DNA from: Chrysomallon squamiferum
Taxonomy: Eukaryota; Mollusca; Gastropoda; Neomphalida; Peltospiridae
DNA: 47,500 nucleotides
Direction: 5' to 3'
Assembly (NCBI GenBank): GCA_012295275.1
Contig: CM022674.1
Coordinates: 11,904,864-11,952,363 of the forward strand
The notes under the pieces: generated by a model
The model's input: only the letters and a program-made list of their open reading frames with translations
Told to the model about the DNA's origin: nothing
Databases searched by the model: none
In this document: one piece after another, positions 25,151 through 40,382 of the stretch
How the letters are laid out: each line of letters begins with the position of its first letter
Numbering within the stretch: position 1 is the stretch's first letter
Made by a program: the position numbers and the translations under genes

Positions 25151-25240
25151 CAAACAACAACGTAAACTCGAGGTTGCTTTTTCTGCAACTTCAACTTTGT
25201 AAACTGAACATTTCACACCATGAAACATTAACCTCATCAG
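25151..25240 (-). other. Candidate noncoding first exon of gene B
   Basis: On the - strand a donor TTG/GTAAAT ends at 25151, about 490 bases before the acceptor at 24659. The 5' boundary is only a guess, set downstream of the CCAAT boxes. A second possible donor (GACAG/GTACGC) lies near 24740. Confidence 0.4.
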
Positions 25241-25265
25241 CTGTGGCTTGCCGACAGCCTCTTAG

Positions 25266-25302
25266 CCAATCAGAAAGCTCGAATAAAATCTCAACCAATC
25301 AG
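25266..25302. promoter_or_regulatory. Twin CCAAT boxes, probable gene B promoter
   Basis: CCAATCAG at 25266-25273 and again at 25295-25302, each followed by an A/G run and GCTCG (CAGAAAGCTCG, CAGAGCGCTCG). The centres are 29 bp apart, near the spacing favoured by paired NF-Y sites. They lie 60-150 bases upstream of the candidate first exon end. Confidence 0.55.
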
Positions 25303-25340
25303 AGCGCTCGTCTAGAGGTATGCGTAAAACGGGTCTCGTA

Positions 25341-25762
25341 TACGTAAATGGATTTATAGCATACTGGACCTGTCTGATACTCGTTTTAATATAGTGTTAT
25401 GTCATTTCATATTAAAATTGATGACATGATTAGGTATCAATCTACTTTTTTTTTTTTGTTCTTTTTCAATCGACTTACGTCATCACAAGTTGTCATCACT
25501 TTGTCCAGGGTTAAAAAACGAATACGGAAGAAAAAGGAGAAGGGGGATAGAAGTGTCGTATTTTAGAAAAAAATAATTTATTGATTATTATTTGTTTTTA
25601 ACTCTCCTTGATAATAAATCCCTTCTTTTATTTTCCTCAGTGTCAGACTCTTTTTTTCTCTTTGCGCGTTTTCATATATTATAATAATGCAAATGTTTCT
25701 GTCTCTCTCTCTCTTTTTCAGTCTCCCTCTGTCTGTCTCTCTCCCAGTCTCCCTCTGTCTGT
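25341..25762. other. Spacer without a gene
   Basis: Low-complexity AT-rich sequence leading into CT-rich text. No coding frame. Confidence 0.5.

Positions 25763-27945
<2,183 letters not shown>

Positions 27946-28018
<73 letters not shown>
27946..28018. repeat. (GA)n array
   Basis: About 36 uninterrupted GA units. Confidence 0.97.
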
Positions 28019-28021
<3 letters not shown>

Positions 28022-28737
28022 CATTAAGTTAAACAAACATCGTAATGGGCTACACATCAGTAACTTAACAAAACCTGTTGCACTTAGTTGACTTCGTCAA
28101 GGTAAACACGGAAATCGCCGGAAAGCTTAAACGACGTAAACACGGAAAGTGTCGAATTACGTAAATGTCGTACTGTCAGTGTGTGGCGGAGTAATGTAAA
28201 TACTTGAGAGTGCGTGTCTACAAGACGACTGACAAAAACACTGATGTTAATTAACTATGAAGACGAGACAACGGACAGCAGTTTTATATATTTACGCTTG
28301 TTAAACAGCCTCTTTTCCGAAAGGTTACGATAATCGTAATGTGAGTGTAATAGCTGCAGAATCTCTCTAAACTCCAACTTTCTTTTCTTTTCTTTTTTTT
28401 CTTTCTTTCTTTCTTTCTTTCTTTTATTATAGTTGTTGTTGTTGTTATTATTGTTATTACTATTTTATTTTTTTATGATTATTTTATTATCCTTGTTGTT
28501 ATTATTATTATTATTGTTATTGTTATTATTTTAAAATGTTTAATATCTTTAAATTAAGATGTAAAAATTTCTAAATATAGCGGTTTATAACTCTCAGTCA
28601 ATCTCTCTCTCTCTCTCTCTCTCTTTTTCTCTCTTTTTTCTGAATCTGTGTTTATTTCTTGTTTATTTTAATTTTCTTTTTCTCTTACAACATTACATTT
28701 CATCCGCATCACCAATTATTATTATTATTTTTTTTTC

Positions 28738-28773
<36 letters not shown>

Positions 28774-29424
28774 ATCCATATTTTCAATACAATGGCAATA
28801 TGCGACGCGTGATCCGGAATAGAAATATAATTTATTTTATTGCCAAGAACAAATACATTAAACGAAACCAGTCGTTAAATTTTAGCTGCACCGTACAGCA
28901 TCAACTTTTGTGAACGATCTCTTTAAACTACAAACGCCCTGCAATATAAAATTAATAACCATACAACAAACCAGTGAACCGTATCGAACAAGTCCTTGGT
29001 CGGTGCTCCGCACAGCAGGGAGGAGATTACGCTTTAAGTTCATTCATATGCTATTTTTAGCAACGTGCGTAAGACGAAGCTGAAGAAGTCGTGACGTGAC
29101 AAACTGAAATCAGCGTATTACTTGAACATTTTTTTTTTTTTTTTTTTTGACTTGTGACACTTCGGAGTGATTCATCTGACATTTCATTTCTCCAGGCTGA
29201 GAGTCTAACAATTTTTGTGACGAATATTAAACTTAAGGCGATGAATGGATCAATTTCTTTGAAGAGTGGTCAGCAAATTTGAACGTTATCTGGTGTCAGA
29301 TATTTAATATTTTAATTAGTTTTCGGTGTATAAAAAAATATATATCCACTGCCATTAAACTAGCTAACTCTGAAGAAATGAAGGCGTAAGACTGAAAGGC
29401 AGACCTAACCATATATAGATAAAT

Positions 29425-29430
<6 letters not shown>
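28019..29430. other. Noncoding region, partly less AT-rich
   Basis: 28070-28330 has a higher GC content and repeats GTAAACACGGAAA twice (about 28101 and 28137). 28390-28425 and 28740-28772 hold (CTTT)n runs. 28920-29100 is again less AT-rich. No splice-consistent coding exon was found. Confidence 0.5.

Positions 29431-29510
<80 letters not shown>
29431..29510. repeat. (GA)n array
   Basis: About 40 uninterrupted GA units. Confidence 0.97.
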
Positions 29511-29516
<6 letters not shown>

Positions 29517-29781
29517 AATAATACACAGACAACAGCTAGACAGACAGATCGACATGGGAGAGACAAAATGAATATAAGAAATTATCATATTTATAACTTA
29601 TAATCTTAACATAAAGCTTACAATGTGCATTCAGTACACGTCTGTGACCTTTGACCTGCTGAATATGAATTAAACTTTTCAAAAGGACGTTACTCTAAAC
29701 TTTAACAGCAGGAGTCGGTTCCCATGACAACGAAGAGTCTTTAAAGATGTTCATAAAAGTACGAAACATTTCACAAAGCAA

Positions 29782-29922
29782 TAAATAAATTATTGTTACA
29801 TTTCTAAATAAATTATTGTTACATTTCTAAATAAATTATTGTTACACTTCTAAATAAATTATTTTTCATTTATAAATTAATTATTGTTACATTTATAAAT
29901 AAATTATTGTTACACTTCTAAG
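29782..29922. repeat. Minisatellite, six copies of a 23-bp unit
   Basis: Consensus AAATAAATTATTGTTACAT plus TTCT, with CACTT and TATAA variants in later copies and a shortened copy near 29850. Confidence 0.88.
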
Positions 29923-30114
29923 TTAACCAAATACCGAAAGAGAAAAATTAAACAGCTAAAAGACGAAAAAAGAAAAATAAAGAGAAAGAAGGAGAAATAG
30001 AATAGATACAAATGTTTACAGAAACAGCAAAGTATATGGCACCATTTTAAACTATCAGAACATTACAGAACAGTTACAGAAAGGACAAATATTTCAATAT
30101 TGAAGAATTGCTCT

Positions 30115-30171
30115 GCGGTGGAGAATTGACCCTGCAACTTCTTAAATGAGTGTCGTACATTACGCCACCGC
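30115..30171 (-). mobile_element. tRNA-like SINE head (degenerate)
   Basis: The ends are perfectly complementary (GCGGTGG and CCACCGC), like a 7-bp acceptor stem. On the - strand there is an A-box-like GGCGTAATGTACG and a B-box-like GGGTCAATTC. The 57-base length is short for a tRNA and the T-arm is incomplete, so a decayed tRNA-derived SINE is more likely than a working tRNA gene. Confidence 0.5.
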
Positions 30172-30283
30172 CTTCAATCAGATTATTTTCTGAATAATGT
30201 CAAATATTTTGGAAGTTGTAGAAGTACGCTTAGCCTGGCCACACTATTTGTGAACAAAACAGTGTGTGATAATGTTTTAGATG

Positions 30284-30286
<3 letters not shown>

Positions 30287-30371
<85 letters not shown>
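30287..30371. repeat. (GA)n array
   Basis: About 42 uninterrupted GA units, followed by decayed GAGA-rich sequence to 30450. Confidence 0.97.
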
Positions 30372-30374
<3 letters not shown>

Positions 30375-30504
30375 CACTGACATAAATAGACATAGAGACA
30401 GGGAGAAAGACAGAGACAAAGAGAGAGAAAAAGCGAGACAGATAGAAAGAGACATATGATTAGTTACAATGAATATTTCACATTTTACCACTAGTTCCAC
30501 ATAT

Positions 30505-30575
30505 GAGTTTGATAACGAGATTCGAACCTTGAACCCACCAACAGTGACTCCAATGACCTAACTACAGCAGCACGA
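30505..30575 (-). mobile_element. tRNA-derived SINE head
   Basis: On the - strand a perfect B box GGTTCGAATC (30528-30519) follows an A-box-like TAGTTAGGTCATTGG (30564-30550) at tRNA-like spacing. The acceptor stem is not intact (CTGCTG without a partner), so this is a SINE head rather than a gene. Confidence 0.6.
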
Positions 30576-30846
30576 GACAGGTCTACTGAATGAAAACGGT
30601 GACGTCTTAAAATAGATTATTTATCTTGTTTTGTTTTTATTAATGGTTCAAGGTAATTCAGTGTTCTATCTTTGGAGACAAATATTGCGTGTTGTGTATA
30701 TATATCTGTTTATTTTTGTACAGTAACAACATAGATAATGTGTGTGATGTGTGCAGTTTAATCTTCATAACAAGATTATTATGATTATGTTTTCACCTAC
30801 TGTCTGAGTATAAAGTATATCAGTGTATCAATACATATTTACAGCC

Positions 30847-30882
<36 letters not shown>

Positions 30883-30919
30883 TATGTATATGCGTGAGTA
30901 TGTATGCACATGTATTTAC

Positions 30920-30963
<44 letters not shown>

Positions 30964-31320
30964 TTGTATATTTGTAAGAATGTATATGCATAGGTAGGTG
31001 TATAGATAGGTGTATGTGTATTTGTATATGTTTGTGTATATGTATGTACGTGTATACCCATTAAGTATGTATGCGTGTGTATGTATGTCATGTTACGTTT
31101 TATATTAGTTATCGCTGAAAGACAATTAACAAAGGAGAGAATGAAACTCGAATAGCATTGTCTACTGATAACATTTCACTTCATTTTACGTCGTATTACA
31201 TTTTACATCGTATAACGACGCATTCAGACTGCAAGATTTATTGAAAACGTTTTTACTATGGAGGGACTGTTTCCGAACATTACTGATAATTCTATTTAAC
31301 TGAGATAAAAATGTTATTAT
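30576..31320. other. Noncoding region with CA, TA and GTAT fields
   Basis: (CA)n at 30853-30878, (TA)n at 30921-30941, (TGTA)n at 30941-30966 and a GTAT/GTGT field to 31085. No gene seen. Confidence 0.55.
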
Positions 31321-31507
31321 TATTATTAATAGCAGTGGCAATAGTAGTAGTAGTAGTAGTAACATTACTAGTTGTAGTAATAATAGTAGTAATAGAAGTA
31401 GTAGTAGTAGTAGTAATAGTACTAGTTGTAGTAATAATAGTAGTAGTAGAAGTAGTTGTGATAGCAGTAACAAGATATTAAATGTTAAATGACTTTATAA
31501 TTCAGAG

Positions 31508-31588
31508 ATACATTTATATACACATACACATACATTTATATACACATACACATACATTTATATACACATACACATACATTTATATGCG
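31508..31588. repeat. Minisatellite, four copies of a 22-bp unit
   Basis: Unit ACATTTATATACACATACAC plus AT, repeated with little change; the fourth copy varies (ATGCGCATA). Confidence 0.9.
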
Positions 31589-32490
31589 CATAAAGAACAT
31601 GCGTACTAATTTTATTTATAATTTATAATGAATCTCTGTTAAATTATATTAATTTATTTTATTTACATTTAGTTACTTTTAGTTGCAGTTTTACAAAATT
31701 GAAATCAAATCAGCTTATAAAAGAGTTGACTAATAAAACCAGACACAGAACTGAATAGATGAAAGATAAGACAAAGAATGGGTGAAAGAAAACTAAATTG
31801 AGAAAGATAAATAAAAAAGATAAAAGTAAAAACAATAAAAAAAATAAAAATAAAAAACAAATGAATGAATAAAGAGATTGGATACAAAGTTTACAAAGAA
31901 AATAAATAAACACTTACAAAGATAAAAGAAGAAAGAAACTGTCAAAGTTACTGTTGTAATTATAACTCGATTCACATCACTTAACCTCGTGAACTTCACA
32001 GTAAGATCATAAATGACTTATCATATTTATTATGATAAAATTCTCACTGAATCATATATTATTATTAACTTACAAACCAACCTGCACACTGTCATATTAA
32101 ACAAAAAACTAAACGTGTTTTTGTACTTACCTAAGTCTATGCAAAACTCTAAAGAAACTTCAGTTATAAAATCATTTACTGCAGTTCCAAGGCTAAGTAA
32201 TTAAGTTTAAGAGTTTTGTTTGACTAAATGTTATCATTTTGTGAAGATGGATACAGGTATGTATATATACACCTAGCGATGCAACGTAATCAAAAGATAG
32301 AGGCGCGTCTATTGACATTAGTCGAGCCCTGACATAGCCTGGGTGAAAACGTCACTGATACCGCTTGGTTACAGGGAGGTTTGAACAAGGCTATACATGG
32401 ATTTGAAAACGGCGTTATGTGATGAAACGTGTATCGAGTGACGCTAGTTTTAGTTTTCAAAGTTTAATAACTGTGAGGGTGACTTTATGT
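31589..32490. other. Noncoding region
   Basis: AT-rich to 32230; 32270-32440 has mixed composition without a credible frame or splice pair. I see no feature here. Confidence 0.5.
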
Positions 32491-32494
32491 CTGC

Positions 32495-32650
32495 TCTTCT
32501 GTCTCTGCCTCTGTCTGTCTGTCTGTCTGTCCCTGACTGTCTGTCTGTCTCTGTCCCTGTCTGTCTGTCTGTCTCTGTCTGTCTGTCTGTCTGTCCCTGT
32601 CTGTCTGTCTGTCTCTGTCTCTGTCTGTCTCTGTCTCTGTCTCTGGCTGT
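32495..32650. repeat. (GTCT)n field with CCCTGTCT variants
   Basis: Tetranucleotide GTCT units mixed with TCTCTGTC and CCTGTCTG. Frames read as Ser/Val/Cys/Leu or Arg/Gln/Thr/Asp repeats are artefacts. Confidence 0.9.
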
Positions 32651-33222
32651 TTCTCAGACACACACACTGTTACTCTCACACATATTTACTCGTTAACTTA
32701 CCCTCTCTCGCTCTTTCTCTCATTCTCTCTTACATTCTCTCACTCTATTTGTCTTTCTCTCTCTCTTGGTCTGCCTCATTTTCTCTAACTCTTCATCTTT
32801 GTGTCTGTATGGTTAAGTTTGCATGCTAATTAATATAGTAATCAATGTGGTGACTCGTAAAACAGTGCAGTATAATATTGACAACAAAATTAACTTGGAC
32901 TGAACAAGTAAGTAACACAGCACACAGGCCTCCAGGCAGAACTAAACAAACGAGTGAATAGTAAGACCCCCCAGCCCTAAATTTATTTATAAGCCGGCTT
33001 TAAAAATGAGATTGTGTTAACAGATAATGTTTGACAGAAAACTGCAAGGCACATTCTACAAGGAAAAATCTTTAGGCTACGGACTATCATGGATTTCATC
33101 AATAATATTTAATTCAAGGATAAACTTCATGTCTTTTCATGAACTAATGTTACATGAGATAGTTTTCGTAGTAACAGTCATTTTAGAGTTTAGTTTTAGA
33201 GGTAATTTTAGAGCTTAGTTCT

Positions 33223-33256
<34 letters not shown>

Positions 33257-34036
33257 ACGACAACAAACAAAGTATTTAAATAATGATTTGGTGATCACGA
33301 TAAATAAATAAATAAATAAGAATTACAGTGACAGTATCTATTTCCTTGTTTCTATTTTTCTTTCTCTTCTTCCTCTGTATCTGCCAGCTTGTCTGTCTGT
33401 CTTTGTGTCTGTTTGTCTGTCCTACCACACATCTGCCTCTCCCCTCGTTTTTGTCACGTTCTCTTTCTCACTTCCTCCCCGCACACGACTATTTTTCTGT
33501 CATATTTAATCTAGTCTGTGCTAAATTTTACTTCATTTACACTATAAAAATTACACCCAATAGAGTTTAAATCCAGTGTAAGCAATCAGCGACATTAAGA
33601 TCAAAATTTTATTACTACAAACTTACATTTTATCTGTTTTTCATGACGCTTTTTCTTACAGCTGACAAAGAGAACCGTTTCGAATTACCCAGCAGTAACA
33701 AAGTGACAGCAAAACTGCCTCTTTTCGCAGTTAAACAACTGACACAATAATTCAAATGTTTATACACGAACCAGGTAACGCTGCGAAATCGATTCAGATA
33801 AAAATTAAGTTGTTGTGTCGGAAGTAAATAGTATTTATTTTTTCTTGTTGTTGATCAGAGTTTAGCTAAGCCAATGCTGGTTTGTATAGAAGACAGTTTT
33901 TGTTCTGAGGTGTGTGTTTGTAATAGGTGATATAATTCTAATAGTTTTTTTTGTAATTTATCATAAACTGAGTTTTAAGATATGATGTATTTTTTTTTTT
34001 TTTATGTCAAAGCATTTGCACGTGTGTGCGTTTCTC
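32651..34036. other. Noncoding region
   Basis: CT-rich text, a poly-A run at 33227-33254 and AT-rich sequence. A short exon-like stretch at 33662-33750 is discussed under rejected items. No gene is called. Confidence 0.5.
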
Positions 34037-34215
34037 TCTCTCTTTCTCAGTTTTTCTTTTTATGTCTTTTGTGTCACTCGCTTTTTCCCTTTGTCTCTCT
34101 CTTTCTCAGTTTTTCTTTTTATGTCTTTTGTGTCACTCTCTTTTTCCCTTTGTCTCTCTCTTTCTCAGTTTTTCTTTTTATGTCTTTTGTGTCACTCTCT
34201 TTTTCCCTTTGTCTC
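34037..34215. repeat. Minisatellite, three copies of a 59-bp unit
   Basis: The CTCAG landmark recurs at 34048, 34107 and 34166. Each unit runs from CT-rich sequence through TTTTTATGTCTTTTGTGTCA to TTTTTCCCTTTG. Only one base differs between the first and later units (CTCGC/CTCTC). Confidence 0.93.
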
Positions 34216-34348
34216 TCTCTTTCTGTGTCTCTCTCTTTCTGTGTCTCTCTCTTTCTGTGTCTCGTTATCTTAGCCTCTCTGTCTTTTTCTGACTCTAACA
34301 GATTCGTCCGCTTTTCTTTTTCTGTCTTCTGTATCGTTTTCTCAGTCA

Positions 34349-34748
<400 letters not shown>

Positions 34749-34959
34749 TCACTCGCAGGTTCTCCCACCGCACTGATCAAAATCTGTTGTATTTCACTGT
34801 AGATGATAAGGTGCACACTGCATACCACTTGTCGCTAATAAACAAGTTGAGCAATCGATTTGGCGGTAGCGGATTTCCTTTCTCTTATCTTTAAACACAT
34901 AATCATAAATAACAACAGTTCGTGCAAATACGTTCAAGCGTTATCGGCTATTATTTCCT

Positions 34960-35290
34960 TTATTCATTTATTTATTCAGTATATTCTTTTGTCGTTATTT
35001 CTTTTAATCAGTCATTCATTCTTTCATTTATCCATTCATTCAGTCATTTATTTATCTGTTCATTTCTTTATTTATTCTTTCGTTTCACCTTATACTTTAC
35101 TTCAGTCGTAGGTTCGTTCATTCATTTATTCATTCATTCATTCGTTCAAACATATATTTATTCATTCATTCATTTAATTATTCGTTCGGTTCTTTTATTC
35201 ATTCATTAATTTATAAATTCGTTCTTTAACAAATTCATTCATCCATCCATCCGTTTATTCATTCATTCATTCATTCATTCATTCGACCTT
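34960..35290. repeat. Degenerate (ATTC)n field
   Basis: TTCATTCATTTATTCATTC-type tetranucleotides over about 330 bp, purest at 35255-35285. Confidence 0.85.
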
Positions 35291-35808
35291 GCATCCATTC
35301 ATCGATGTACCTCTACGGGTATATTAAAAGTTTAAGGACAGAACTACCGGAAAACTGTCAGATGACAAAAGCTGACAGGAATAGCGTTGATTGTGGCAAG
35401 CTCACTTTACCTGTATGACGTCACTCTACCTAACTCGGAATTGTAATGGTCACGGATAAAGGGGAAGTGCCTACAGGTAGGAGTACCGTGACCGCACAGG
35501 TAAAGGAGTGACCTGATACAGGAATAATACAGGAAATAATAGCTATCACGCAACAACGCAAAATTTGCATTGTTTGAAAGTGATACGTGCCTAGCGGATG
35601 TTAAAGCAGTTATTTATAGTTATTCTTAATTAATTAATTAATTTTTTGATTTACTTACTCTTTTTTTTTCTAAATTATTCTAATTATATATACATATTTG
35701 TATGTAATATATTTTTAGAACAAAAATTCATGAAATTTTTAGATGTATTTGTTTAACCTTTTATTTGTTCATTTTAGTTAGTTGTTGTTTTTGTTTTTGT
35801 TGTTGTTG

Positions 35809-35861
<53 letters not shown>

Positions 35862-36539
35862 GTTATTATTATGTTCATCGTAATCATCACTGCCATTATT
35901 ATTATTATTATTGTTATTGTTATTTTGGTTACTACTGTTAAATAATGTTACTGTTTTCTTTTTTCTTTCCTTCATATATATTTTTTTCATTTGAAGTATT
36001 CTGACATTACTGAAGTCTACCAACTACTGCATCTGTTTTTCGTTGTTGTTTTCTTCTCAGTCTGTTTATGTATATTTGGTGGGTCTGAAATATTTATAAA
36101 AAAATAAATGTTCTGAAGAGCAGAAGATTAATAAGCTCTATACATAAATAAAATATTAAGAAAAAAAACAATGTTTTATGGTTCATGAATACGTTTTTAA
36201 ATAATTTTATGAAGTAATTGAGTATACATATAAAAAATAAAATTAAATGAAGAATGGTTATAATAAAATGAAACGATATAAAATAATAAATGTATAGAAA
36301 ATAATCGAATATAATAATAATAATAATAATAAAATAAAAAAAATAACTCTTAAATAATAGAACATGTTGAAATAATGAAGAAGATCATTATTTTAAGCAG
36401 AATTCAACACGTTTTTATCTTAAAGTTAAATTTAATAGATTTTTTTGTAATGATATTTTTAGAGACGATTAACAAAAAGTTTAAAAAGTTTTATCTGTGA
36501 CTAGCGATATCATTGTCTGAATCAAGAGTAAGTAGGAAT
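35291..36539. other. Noncoding region with a CRE
   Basis: 35310-35530 is less AT-rich and carries a perfect TGACGTCA (35416-35423) between two ACCTG/CAGGTA motifs. A (TTA)n run lies at 35807-35861. No reading frame or splice pair supports a gene. Confidence 0.5.
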
Positions 36540-37040
36540 AAATAGTACACATACGTACGTACATATACACACACACACACATACACACATACACATATAA
36601 ACATATATTGGCATATTGGCATATACATACACCCATACATATACATATATACACACATACATGCATATGTTCATAACTACATACACACACATGCATACAT
36701 ACATACAAACATATTTACATACACACCTACACACATTCATTCATACATATATACATATATACATACATGCATGCATGCATGCATACATACATACATGCAA
36801 ACACATACACACATGTATACAAAATGTGTTCATACATATATACCTTCGTACATACATACATACATATATATGTACATACACAGATGCATACATATGTACA
36901 CAGATGCAAACACATACATATACATACATAAATAAATAAATATCATTACAAAACACACATATATACATACATAAATAAATACTTACACATATCATGCATA
37001 CAAACACACATACATACATACATACACAGAAACATACATA
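36540..37040. repeat. Degenerate (CATA)n field
   Basis: About 500 bp of ACATACAT-type tetranucleotides with CACA and TATA variants. A SINE follows directly at 37044. Confidence 0.9.
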
Positions 37041-37043
37041 CAT

Positions 37044-37240
37044 AAGCTGTCTCGGTAGCCGAACGGTAACATAGTTCGACTTCGGGGTGCGGGCGAATGG
37101 GTGTCATACGTTCGAGTCTCGTCAGCGGCATCTGACGGGTTTGTGATGTCGTGATTGGACTTTGTCCTCCTGTGTCACTGCGTTCCTGAATATTGTCTGT
37201 GTGCAGAGCCTATTCAGACGTACGTGATACAGAGGACATA
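37044..37240 (+). mobile_element. tRNA-derived SINE with (CA)n tail
   Basis: A box TAGCCGAACGG (37056-37066) and B box GTTCGAGTC (37110-37118) lie about 54 bases apart, suggesting a source tRNA with a long variable arm (Leu or Ser type). The head of about 85 bases is followed by a body of about 110 bases without a coding frame, and then a (CA)n run (37239-37260) that may be its 3' tail. Polymerase III transcription is expected for such elements. The loose acceptor ends argue against a working tRNA. Confidence 0.75.
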
Positions 37241-37260
37241 CACACACACACACACACACA

Positions 37261-38215
<955 letters not shown>

Positions 38216-39118
38216 AGTATCCCATCCATAACAATACAGTGACAGTCATCATTATTTTAAATATATCACCGATTCTATACATGAAACACTTCGAAAAAGC
38301 TCAATTTCTTTTAATTCTTCTTTTTAACTGTCAACTTTTTGGGATCCTTTTTTACGGTCTTCAATCTTAGTAAAGGCTTAATGGACCTATAAAGTTGCTA
38401 AATATAAAGTTTATTGCAAGAATAAGTGTAAAATCAACTGACTACGTGACTAACTCTCAACATGCAGATTTTAAAATAATTTTATTTTCAGTGATCATGA
38501 GATTTATATCATGTCATTATGTGTGTGTCTTTTTGTGTGTGTGTGTGTGTGTATGCATCTATGTATGTATGTATGTATATATATTTAACATTTAACAAGA
38601 GCATAGCCAGAAACTAACTTAGAAAGACACACATGAATATATATGCGTATTTTGTTCTCTCTGTCTGTTCTTCTGTTTATGTCTGTGTATTTGTCTGTCT
38701 TTAGTTCTTGCTCTATCTCTCTACTTGTCTATCTGTACAGTAAAATAAATAAATAAATAAATAAATAATATTATGAAAATAAGTTTTTGTTTAATGCATG
38801 TAACTAATGAAAGTTATACAATCCCTCCCTTCTCTCTTTTCATAAAGATTCTATATGATTTATTTTGTATATTAATGACGACAAATGTATTCTGTGTGCT
38901 AACTGGGTGTTTCATAAACACGTTATAATTTATGTTTTACCAATGTAAGACGTCATTATGTCACATTCTATGTTCATTTTATTCGCTATGAAGACACGTT
39001 ATAACAATATAATATAATTGTGAGTATCAAATTACGTATATGTCATTAATATACTGTCAAAGTGAGTGTGATTGTGTTTGAGAGAGGGAGAGAGACAGAG
39101 AGATATATTATAATGTTA
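38216..39118. other. Noncoding region
   Basis: GTGT and GTAT runs near 38520-38585 and AT-rich sequence. I see no gene. Confidence 0.5.
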
Positions 39119-39287
39119 CAAATCTCTCTCTTTGTCTGTGTCTCTGTGTCTGTCCGTGTCTGTCTCTTTCTCTGTCTATCTGTTTGTCAGTCTTTGTCTC
39201 TCGCTTTCTGAATCTCTCTCTCTAATCTCTCTCTCTCTTTCTCTTTCTCTCTGTCTGTCTGTCTGTCTCTCTGTCTCTGCCTGACTT

Positions 39288-39320
<33 letters not shown>

Positions 39321-39321
39321 A

Positions 39322-39353
<32 letters not shown>

Positions 39354-39372
39354 CATACATACATGCATACAT
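39119..39372. repeat. (GTCT)n and CT-rich field
   Basis: CTCT, GTCT and CATA tetranucleotides with a purer (TGTC)n part at 39291-39352. Confidence 0.88.
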
Positions 39373-39951
39373 ACATAAAGAGAACGAGCCAGGGTGTATC
39401 TATATTTAAGTGAAAGTAAGTAAGTGTTTTTGAGAGTGTAGATAACTGTGTACTGTGTTAATTATTGGTAGTGAAGCTCTCTGTTTGTAAGTGTACATAA
39501 CTATGTGCTCATGTGCCTCGGTTCCAGCACTTGCAGTGTCTGTGCATTTGTGTATGTATATTTATGTTTATATATGTGTATGTACATGCATAGATGAATT
39601 AGTGTCTGCAAACGTATATGTGTGTCAGTTTAGGTACCAGCATATGTAACAAAAGGATAGTTTGATCACATATTTGTGTATATATATTTTTATGTTTGCG
39701 TGTTGCCAATTTCTGTTTATGTGTGTATCTGTAATTAACATACTGCCGTGCGTGTATGTGTTTATGTGTGTAACCTACATGTCTACGTATTTTCTGCAAT
39801 TTGAACAGTTATTAAGGAAAATAACAAACAAACAAGACAACTGATTTATCTACTTTAAAGTCTTTGTTTGCTTTTTTCTTGTTAAAAGTTCATTTGCATC
39901 AGTTATTATTAAGAAACGTTTCTTAATATATTCTGTTATTATTATTATTAT

Positions 39952-39955
39952 TATT

Positions 39956-39998
<43 letters not shown>

Positions 39999-40012
39999 AC
40001 ATCATCATCATA
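39952..40012. repeat. (ATC)n array
   Basis: About 18 ATC/CAT units with one AAC interruption, following a TTA run. Confidence 0.93.
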
Positions 40013-40382
40013 ATTATTTAAACGTTGAAATGTTAGGCAAAATATGAATGTTTTTTTTTAAATTAAAATATTGAGTAAGGGAGATAACTTGTGGGACATT
40101 TATAATTTTCAAATATAGCGGTTACGTCCCCGATATTTATATTTTATAAATTAATTTTCTTTACAACAATGATTAATTATTTAAATTGTTTTTCATTATC
40201 ATACTGTAGATATTTCGAGAGAGGTTTCCACATTGTCTTTATGATTGAGAGAACTGGACACTCTGAATAAGACAGACGGATGGATCGACAGAGAGAGAGA
40301 CAGCCAGAAAGACAGACAGATAATAGATAGGTGGATAATCCACTAAATGATAGAGAAACAGAAAGATGCATTTCCTCTAAAT

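Noticed and set aside
33027-33218. 63-codon + strand frame
   Set aside because: Balanced composition but no homology that I recognise, no splice partner and an adjoining poly-A run; probably chance.
33662-33750. Exon-like stretch after TTTTTCTTACAG, open for about 29 codons to TAA
   Set aside because: The acceptor is good and the residues look mixed, but there is no partner exon, no clear frame from upstream and no polyadenylation signal nearby. It is too short to claim.
34041-34210. 59-bp repeats considered as a CRISPR array
   Set aside because: The units are contiguous with no spacers and the window is eukaryotic; this is a minisatellite.
37044-37125. Working tRNA gene
   Set aside because: Boxes A and B are good, but the acceptor ends do not pair properly and a non-tRNA body follows; a SINE fits better.
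36481-37131. Tyr/Val/Cys/His-rich frames in both strands
   Set aside because: They are artefacts of the CATA field and the SINE beside it.
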